Shown here in pieces: positions 57,450 through 64,000 of a DNA stretch of 64,000 nt. The notes under the pieces were generated by a model. It was not told where the DNA came from and searched no databases. It saw nothing but the letters and a program-made list of their open reading frames with translations. A program made the translations under genes and the position numbers. Source of the DNA: Molanna angustata. Taxonomy: Eukaryota; Arthropoda; Insecta; Trichoptera; Molannidae. Every line of letters begins with the position of its first letter. Positions within the stretch are counted from its first letter, which is position 1. The stretch covers positions 3,127,256 to 3,191,255 of the forward strand of contig OY754990.1 in NCBI GenBank assembly GCA_963576475.1, given 5' to 3'.

Positions 57450-57592
57450 TATCTTAGTATTTAGATATGTCTCTGCAATGCAATGTGTCTCATAGGTGAA
57501 CTTGGTAGCATCCTCCAGTTAGGAAGCCACGTGATCTCCTAACTTAAGTTAGCAACTGTGCAATGAAAACATGGTTAGTATTTAGAATTTAT
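57450..57592. mobile_element. DNA transposon family E, one end only
   Basis: 'agatatgtctctgcaatgca', 'ttggtagcatcctccagtta', 'cacgtgatctcctaacttaa', 'gtgcaatgaaaacatggtta', 'gtatttag' match the right end of the 35.7 kb copy. Confidence 0.7.
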
Positions 57593-58130
57593 TATTTAAA
57601 TAAATCGGACTCGGCATTTGTACCTTCGTCACGTTTTAGATGATATGTTATTCTCTTTAATATTGGTCTTCCAAATGTTTTTTTTTTTATATTTTATATT
57701 TTTTTTCCAATATTATGGTTCATAGTCCTTAATAATATTACATATATGTATAAATATTGATAACGAGATTGTGAAATAATTATTTTTTTCTTTTTAAATG
57801 AATAAATCAAATGTGTCATAAAATTGATTACATGTTGCCTTGCTTATTTCTTATTCAAGTTTATATTTTTTTAAATTTCATCAATTTAATGAATTGATAA
57901 TAAAATATCCGTTAAAAAAACAATTGATAACCTAATTAATTAGGTCGATGGCCATCTAATTCTTTACATAATAAAATATTTAATAATATTTCTCAAAATG
58001 TATCTATTTTTTTGCATGAAACTTCAGTTAAAAACAGGCGATAATTTCTTCAAATAATGTCTCCTGTCTACACTACATATTTTATTTAATGCACCATAAA
58101 TTGATTCATATTATATTAAATTGAAACTAT
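57593..58130. other. No supported gene; AT-rich
   Basis: Homopolymer-rich; no motif or paired ends seen. Confidence 0.4.
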
Positions 58131-58131
58131 T

Positions 58132-58605
58132 AAAACAAATGGGTTGTGGCACTCCTCACTAACAAGTCACCCCATTATTACTTCTAGCACTAACCCAAGG
58201 GGATATAGTGGGGAGTTATGTTTTCGCAATTTAAGGCTATTTTTTTATTGCAGATTATCAACTAGTATCATGCTGAGATTGTATTCTGAAAGTTTCATCA
58301 CAATGTATCTGTGTGTGTGTGTGTGTGCTATGTACGGCGTTTTTATTTTACTTTATCAATTATAATTATAGACTAAAGTACTCATTCGATTCTTTTCAAA
58401 TTTTGCATATATGTATATCTAATACTCACTTAGACCCCATTAGATTTTGAACAATATATGAATAGTGCTTCTCAATTTTTATAACTGTCAAATATTTCAT
58501 AGTGACCCCAAACTCAAATTTTAAGGAAACAAATTGGTAAAAAGGCTCATCACTTTCATAAAATGTCATTGAAGAATTATAGTGATTCTTTCTCTCTGCT
58601 TTCCC
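58132..58605 (-). mobile_element. Repeat family B, inverted partial copies
   Basis: A short plus-oriented start ('aacaaatgggttgtgg') at 58134 is followed after an RTE-type tag by a nearly full minus-oriented copy from 'gcagattatcaactagtatc' (58250) to 'gtcattgaagaattatag' (58580), with (GT)n at 58312. Confidence 0.7.
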
Positions 58606-58849
58606 CGCGAGGTTAACCAACACGTTCAATATTATAATTCTGTCATGACCGAAATGAATGGTAATGAAAAATAAATATAATTATAACGTATGAGGTAATA
58701 TCGGAAACATTCGGCTGTGCAAACAGCGCAAATTTTTGCACATGGTGGAGGACATTGAAAATTCAATAACAATTTGCTAGCGATATGTTGTCATCGTGAC
58801 GGATAATAATAAAATTAAAATATGTAATGTTTTTATTTTGATTACGTAA

Positions 58850-60110
58850 CCCGCAGCCGGCAAACCGTCGCTAGGCCGCCGCCCGCCATTTTGTTTCGAT
58901 CACGCCGGTGGCACTCTATTGGTAGCACTGGTTTTACTTTACGCTTACATCTCCAAAGGTGGCGCTATTTTTTTTTTTTTTTATGTTGGTATTTTTGAAA
59001 ATGCAATGTAAAATTTTCAGACCTTCAGCATACTTCAGTTGTGTTTTGTTGTTTGTTGTGACGCGAAACATTTTGATCCTTTAAAATCTTGAAGTAAACC
59101 AGATAATAAATATATAACACGTGTGATTTTGTAAAATTCTTGTTGTTTTCGGTGTTCATCTACATACATACTATCACGCCATGTGATGGTGATGGTGTTA
59201 ATCTATTGCCAGCTTTTTGTGTTTTTCGATTATCTTCGCAAGATGGCTGACAAGTTTTGTTGTGTTTTGAATAAATTGTCAAGTGAAATACGGCGAAGTG
59301 AAGTTATATAGTTTTCCGAAAATCAGTATTAAATCTTTCTATGTGGAAAATAAATTTAAAAAACCTAATAATCTACAATGCACATTTTATTTAGAACAAT
59401 GTATTTTATGAATTATTTGGCATGATTATTGAAATATTGAAAATAAAATCCATCATATGTGGTTTTTTTTTAATAAATAATGATTGAAAATGGTTATTTT
59501 TCATTTAACTTATCCTTGAATCCATTCCTCAAAGCTGGAAACATTTTAAAATGGAAATTTAAATTTTCCGTGGACCGGTCGCGTATTCATTGCCCCTATA
59601 GCGGAGATGCGAGAAACCTTATGAGTATCCGGTTACAGCTTCTATGTATTGAGTGACACATCTGAAGTATACTGAAAGTTTACTTCCATATTATCTGTGG
59701 TTTCGATTCGCGCCGTCCGCGGCCAACTTCACGTTTGTTTTTCCAGACGCCCTTGAAAATAGTTTTCCATTCACAAATTTCCCGCCAAACGGTGCGGTCG
59801 GCTAGTGCGCCGAGTAAAAAGGTAACAGACGTCGTACTTAACGGTGACGTTCATCGTATTTTTCGATCGTCTCTTTTCGTTTAGCGCGTTATTTTGTTCG
59901 CTCTGACAACGACTACGTCGTCGATATTTTGTGCAAGTTTTCGATTCCGTCTACACTGCGACAAATACGCAGATAATCGTTAAAGTATATAGTAAAAAGT
60001 TACAAGGTGTCGTTTTATAAGCGTTCGAGTTACGTAATGTTTTTTGTTCTTTTTTGTTTAGTGGTCTATTTTGTTTGCCGCGCCCTCGATATGATGTAGT
60101 TTTACTTTCC
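58850..60110. promoter_or_regulatory. CpG-richer, repeat-free segment inside VRK1 intron 1
   Basis: Strings such as 'ccgtcgctaggccgccgccc', 'tcgcgccgtccgcggccaac', 'aacggtgcggtcggctagtg' and 'gacgtcgtacttaacggtga' contrast with the AT-rich intron. No family repeat is recognised. It could hold an alternative promoter/first exon or an enhancer. A possible donor AAG|GTAACA is at 59820. No coding sequence is seen; function is inference. Confidence 0.3.
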
Positions 60111-60524
60111 ATTTTTACCGCGCAAATGTTAAAAGACCGTAATGTACATTCGGTAAAAAGTTTTTACACAACTTATGAAGGATAATGCATTACATATAGT
60201 ATTTGTTACATCCTTTTATCAAATGCTTCATTTTGATAGCAATTTTTAGTGAGTTTCTTGATGTGGGACGCTCAATCAATCAGCTGTTTTATGCATTAAA
60301 TAAGAAAATATGTATAGATTTTATTTATGTATTTATATTTTGCTTTTAACATCATTAACCAAATAAAATGAATTACTAAAAACATAACATTGTATTTAAA
60401 CAAGCTTTTTTATTTTTTGAAGGAAAAATGCTGAGTGAATTACAAGTTCTGAGGTAGTTTAGAATTGAGTATTGATTCTTACATTTTTTTTTATATTTCT
60501 TTTCGTGTTACTATGTCATATGTC

Positions 60525-60718
60525 AGATGGGTCGATGGCAAAGCGGTTAGCGTGCTGGCCTAGTAATCCAGTGATCGCGAGTTTGAATCCTGCCTCGACC
60601 GATTTCGTTCACCTATAGCACAAGCATTTATTTGCTTATTTTAGGGAACGTAGGAAGATGTATATGTACTTGTTTAACAAGGACATATTCATTTTTTATT
60701 TAAAAAATTAAATATTAA
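60525..60718 (+). mobile_element. SINE family S2, full copy
   Basis: Head 'gggtcgatggcaaagcggtt', box B-like 'cgagtttgaatcctgcctcg', body 'cacctatagcacaagcattt', end 'acaaggacatattcat'. Confidence 0.82.
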
Positions 60719-60719
60719 A

Positions 60720-61085
60720 CCTCCAATAACAAGTTGCCACATTTTGGAGACTTGTAGGGCCTTACAAAATTGAATAGCTTGTTTTTTAGTTTATTCTCTT
60801 TATTTTTTGCCCTGTAATTTTAATATACTAGTTGCATGTATCACATGCAATCCAACTGTTGATGGTGATAGTATTTATAATTGAAAAATATGTACCAAAA
60901 TATAAACTCAAACTTGTAAATACAAATAAATATTGTAAGATTACAGAGACTTACGATATTAATCATCTCACAGATTCAGACTGAAAACACAATTATAAAC
61001 TGTGTCTCCACTGGGAATTGGACCCGGGACCTTTGAATCAGCAATCACATACCTAACCAACTGAGTCACGAAGGCCGACAATTAT
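60720..61085 (-). mobile_element. SINE family S3 interrupted by ~200 bp with a Helitron H end
   Basis: S3 body in reverse ('ccaataacaagttgccacat', 'tttggagactt') breaks at about 60751. It resumes at 60946 ('gagacttacgat', 'ctcacagattcagactgaaa', head complement 'ttggacccgggacctttgaa'). 'gagactt' flanks the break. The insert includes a Helitron H terminus at 60832 ('ctagttgcatgtatcacatg'). Confidence 0.6.
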
Positions 61086-61589
61086 ACCGTATTATGAAAA
61101 GAAGAAACAAATAGACAAAACAAGAATAAACAACACAGAAAGAAAGATAAAATATTATGGCACCGTATGTATGTGTAAATACTATAGTTGAAGATATGGG
61201 AGTAAATACAGTCACTATCAGAATATAAGAGGAGGCTGCTACTGGGTGAATGTTTTGTGTTGAATGGAAAACCCAAAATATATTGACTTTTTGCATTTTA
61301 AGAACGAACCTGACTTGAAATGAAAAAACTTTTTTGTTCATTCACTTTGATTGTATGCACTCAAAGCATATTAATAATTTATTTCTCTACGACACATAGT
61401 TATTGAGTAATTTAAAAAAAAATGCTGTAAAAAGGGATATTTTTTTGGGGGGAATTTATGCTGAATTTTAAAATTGTATGACGAACATTCACTAGAGAAA
61501 TGTTGAAAACACTTTTGGTATTTTTTATAGAAACACACTGTTTAACATATTTCAGGGATTTGATTTGAAATCAAAGCAGTTTCAAATTA

Positions 61590-62245
61590 AATGTAAACAG
61601 TCTTACTAACAAACGTGTTGTAAAATTTACACGACTGTTAAAACACACGTGTAGGCAAAAACGTTACCAATAAACGCTGTGTAGCAGATCAGTTGATCAA
61701 CGACTGTGTATCTCTCATACTAATTTTACACAACGCTTGCACAGCTGTCAGAGGTAGTTTAACGATGTTTTAAGATAAATTTCATCTATCACAAATCAAA
61801 TCTTATTTTGATATGCGTGTTTATATTGTTATATCTTGAAATAATATGACGAAACTTCTACAAATTATTATATTCTCGATAGATGTGCATTTTAGGAGCG
61901 AGGAGTTGTCAAAAAATTTGCTCCTTTTTAATATCTACAATGGTGTTCGCTTGGGTATTTGTATGATGAAATTATTCGTTATATTTTCCTATTTTGAAAT
62001 GTGAAAAACATATGAAAATATTAACTACGACAAACGTCAAAATTATAATGGCGGCTCTTCGCATGCGCGAGTGCGAAATTACAACGTTGTCGATTTATTT
62101 TTTGTATGCTTGTTGTAACTACCCAGTCGTTATACAACGTTTATTAGTAAGATGTTCAAATAATCACTGCACGGGCTCTTTACTCGATGTATAACTAAAA
62201 CACTGGTCAACGAGTGTGCAGTACATTTTTATTAGTAAAACTGAA
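61590..62245. mobile_element. Possible MITE with 'cagt(c/t)ttactaa' ends
   Basis: 'acagtcttactaacaaacg' at 61598 is mirrored by 'ttattagtaaaactg' at 62229 and 'tttattagtaaga' at 62140. The pairing is imperfect. The segment also contains 'acgtgtgttttaac'-type inverted motifs. Confidence 0.35.
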
Positions 62246-62356
62246 AATGTTTTAATGAATTTTATGGTATATTTCAATAAATGAATAATAGTATTGTAGT
62301 TCTATCAAGAAATGACAATTACAAAAATATAAAAATAAATATAATGTTTATTGTAG

Positions 62357-62521
62357 GTTGCGGCAGCTTTGGTGAAATCTATCTGGCGTCGGATGATATT
62401 GACGACGAGGAGGAGGTGACTGCCAACAACGCTAGGTACGTCCTCAAGGTGGAGCCGCACTCCAACGGACCACTCTTTGTAGAGATACACTGCCTCATAC
62501 GTACTGCTAAACATCACATGA
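62357..62521 (+). CDS. VRK1: VRK1 coding exon 2 (glycine-rich loop, catalytic lysine)
   Basis: The exon begins after TTGTAG and continues the split codon. With exon 1 it gives IGCGSFGEIYLASDDI, the VRK glycine-rich loop. An acidic insert (DIDDEEEV) follows, then RYVLKVEPHSNGPLFVEIHC. K in VLKVEP is the ATP-anchoring lysine and NGPLFVE the VRK-typical continuation. It ends ...TAKHHM with donor A|GTAAGT (62522) in phase 1. At 165 bp it is a multiple of three, so skipping it would keep frame but remove the lysine. Confidence 0.92.
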
Positions 62522-62571
62522 GTAAGTATATCACAACAATAATAATAGATAATTTATATAGCGACGTTTAA

Positions 62572-63256
62572 GGGGGGGACTGCTGCCAACGTACCTATTT
62601 TTCAATTTGATATATCATCATTATTTATTATCAAATCATTTTGAAAACAAATAATTTAGATAGTTTGGATATTAATAAACAAAAATATATCTCTACTTTT
62701 TGATAATGTTCTGTATAAATTCTTGTAGGAAAATAATGGCATACCCCTATTTTCAACGTTTATCTTATATTTTCAATAAAATATAAGGTGTAGTTCAACA
62801 TATTTTTTTTTTTAAATTAAAGAAGACAAAAATATCTAGAAAAATATGATGTGACGTTGCATAAATGCTTCAGGTTTAATAAATAAACCTAAAAAACATT
62901 TATTTTCCATTCAGCGCCATTGTGAAATAACTATTTTTTTGATTTATTAACTTAACCTGATGCATTAATGCAACGTTACATCGTATTTTTCCAGATGTTT
63001 TGTTCTTCTTTAATTTATAAAAAAATATATTGCTCTATACCTTATAGTTTTTTAGAAATTTAAGATAAATGTCAAAAATCTGTGTATGCTTATTATTTTC
63101 CTACAAGAATATAAACAGAACATAATTATAAATTATGGTATATTTTTCTTTACTAATATCCAAACTAACTATGTTTTTTTTTTCAAAATGATTAGTTTTA
63201 TAGTAATGATGCAAATTCAAATTGAAAAAATAGGTACGTTGGCAGCAGTCACCCTC
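62572..63256. mobile_element. 685-bp TTAA-flanked fold-back (piggyBac-like MITE) in VRK1 intron 2
   Basis: TTAA lies outside both ends (62568-62571, 63257-63260). The left arm 'gactgctgccaacgtaccta' is mirrored on the right ('taggtacgttggcagcagtc'). Further inward 'aaaatatgatgtgacgttgc' mirrors 'gcaacgttacatcgtatttt', so both halves of ~340 bp pair almost throughout. TTAA duplication is the piggyBac signature; family membership is inference. It fills over half of the 1,182-bp intron. Confidence 0.85.
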
Positions 63257-63564
63257 TTAATGATTCAGGATCATTCCACGGGCGCTTATATTCGGTCCTA
63301 TGTCACTCTATCAATTTCTTGACATGCAGAGAGTGCACACTATGGCTGTTTCTCAAACAAATATTAAAGTAATTAAAAGTTTAGTTGAAATACTTTGATT
63401 TCATAAAATTGTTCAAAACTGGTTGTTTCATTGAAATCTAATGCCGTTAATTGCCTCAATTTTTAATAATGATAATTTGGTTGAAACAATCCATCCTATG
63501 TGTTTGTAATATGGCGTACACCATAAATTATTTGTATCAAGTAAATAATTGCATTTTTTTTATT

Positions 63565-63660
63565 GACAATATTATAGAAGTACCAGGAACTCAAGGCACA
63601 GGGCTTAAGACTTGTCATTGGCTGGTTTACGTCATAACTTTTATGCATGATATAAAAAAC
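63565..63660 (+). mobile_element. Interspersed repeat family D fragment
   Basis: 'tagaagtaccaggaactcaa', 'ggcttaagacttgtcattgg', 'ctggtttacgtca' follow the order of 19105-19190 with deletions. It lies ~40 bp before the exon 3 acceptor. Confidence 0.65.
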
Positions 63661-63703
63661 TATATATGATTTAAATAATTGCATGCATTAATTTTGTTTT
63701 CAG

Positions 63704-64000
63704 TAAAAAAATGGAAGGAAGACAAGCAGTTGAAAACCTTGGGAATGCCCCATTTCATTGCCAACGGCTCCCACGTCCTCGGCGAGACCCGCTACAGGTT
63801 CTTGGTGCTTCCCCGCTATGACATGGACCTGCAGAAGCTCTCCAGAACCATGAACTTTGGGCGGATACACCCTCGCAACGTCCTCGTACTAGCCGCCCAG
63901 ATACTAGACACCCTCGAGTACCTTCACTCCAAGGGCTACACACACTCGGACATCAAGAGCTCCAACCTCATGGTAGGCTACGAGGGATCCCAATTTCAGG
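63704..64000 (+). CDS. VRK1: VRK1 coding exon 3 (partial, catalytic loop)
   Basis: The acceptor TTTTGTTTTCAG ends at 63703, and the split codon gives I-K-K-W as in VRK proteins. The exon encodes KTLGMPHFIANGSHVLGETR (VRK 'yLGvP.y...G'), RFLVLPRYDMDLQKL, and the catalytic loop YTHSDIKSSNLM with D at 63949-63951, K and N all present. Vertebrate VRK1 has HGDIKASN; here S replaces G. The frame stays open to the window edge, so the activation segment and the C-terminal regulatory tail are outside. GC content is clearly higher than in the introns. Confidence 0.93.

Larger units (their letters stand above)
50718..62356 (+). other. VRK1 intron 1 (11.6 kb), transposon-rich
   Basis: Bounded by GTGAGT and a TTTATTGTAG acceptor. 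It contains non-LTR tails, a solo hammerhead-like PLE end, element E with a ribozyme palindrome inside it, a fold-back, SINEs of three families, two repeat-B copies and a CpG-richer segment at 58.85-60.1 kb. Segments 50720-51585, 52350-52865 and 53690-54605 show nothing I can name. Confidence 0.85.

Noticed and set aside
63755..63943. 62-codon minus-strand frame
   Set aside because: Shadow of VRK1 exon 3, whose plus-strand protein is unmistakable.

Overview
This 64 kb window is eukaryotic, AT-rich and repeat-dominated. The only clear host gene is split by introns with GT/AG boundaries. It is almost certainly arthropod and most likely an insect, possibly a moth or butterfly. That rests on the mix of mariner, CR1/Jockey-like, RTE-like, Penelope-like and Helitron elements, the tRNA-headed SINEs, and the recurring 'taccccgtaagggacatggcgtgatgg' tag at 3' ends of RTE-like elements. 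The taxonomic call is inference; no rRNA or mitochondrial marker is present.

Host genes. The 5' part of a vaccinia-related kinase gene (VRK1/ballchen type) is on the + strand. Coding exon 1 is 50537-50717, exon 2 is 62357-62521 and exon 3 starts at 63704 and runs off the window. Intron 1 is 11.6 kb and packed with transposons; intron 2 is 1.2 kb and holds a 685-bp fold-back element. A plausible divergent first coding exon (46809-46869, -) and a possible terminal exon (46451-46545, +) lie upstream and are not identified.

Repeat landscape, left to right. 1-556 is an open reverse-transcriptase fragment cut by a SINE. 5135-11458 is a full-length mariner split by a full-length 5.0 kb CR1/Jockey-type non-LTR element, with the target-site duplication still visible. 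12-31 kb is a mosaic of non-LTR tails, an RTE tail split by a Mutator-like non-autonomous element, three tRNA-derived SINE families, Helitron copies, a hAT-like MITE and a Penelope-like element (PLE) at 26.4-27.2 kb. 32-35 kb carries two homogeneous tandem arrays (178/181 bp and 45 bp). 37-39.6 kb has an RTE tail, a (TA)n tract and a second PLE with inverted ends. 41-44 kb has two more arrays and a fold-back element. 45.1-45.8 kb is an internally deleted pogo/Tigger-like element.

Most interesting signal. Four sequence-distinct hammerhead-ribozyme-like motifs, in seven placements, occur in this window: in the inverted terminal repeats of the two PLEs (26.4-27.2 kb and 38.3-39.4 kb), as a solo copy at 52.3 kb, and as a head-to-head pair in a 212-bp near-perfect palindrome at 53.3-53.5 kb. 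Each has the CUGANGA/GAAA core (one with a U-to-A change), a perfect stem II, a complementary stem I and a self-complementary stem III (ACGU, ACCGGU or ACGCGU) that could only pair between two molecules. All four share one extra nucleotide between the core and stem II. The palindrome sits inside another DNA transposon within VRK1 intron 1.
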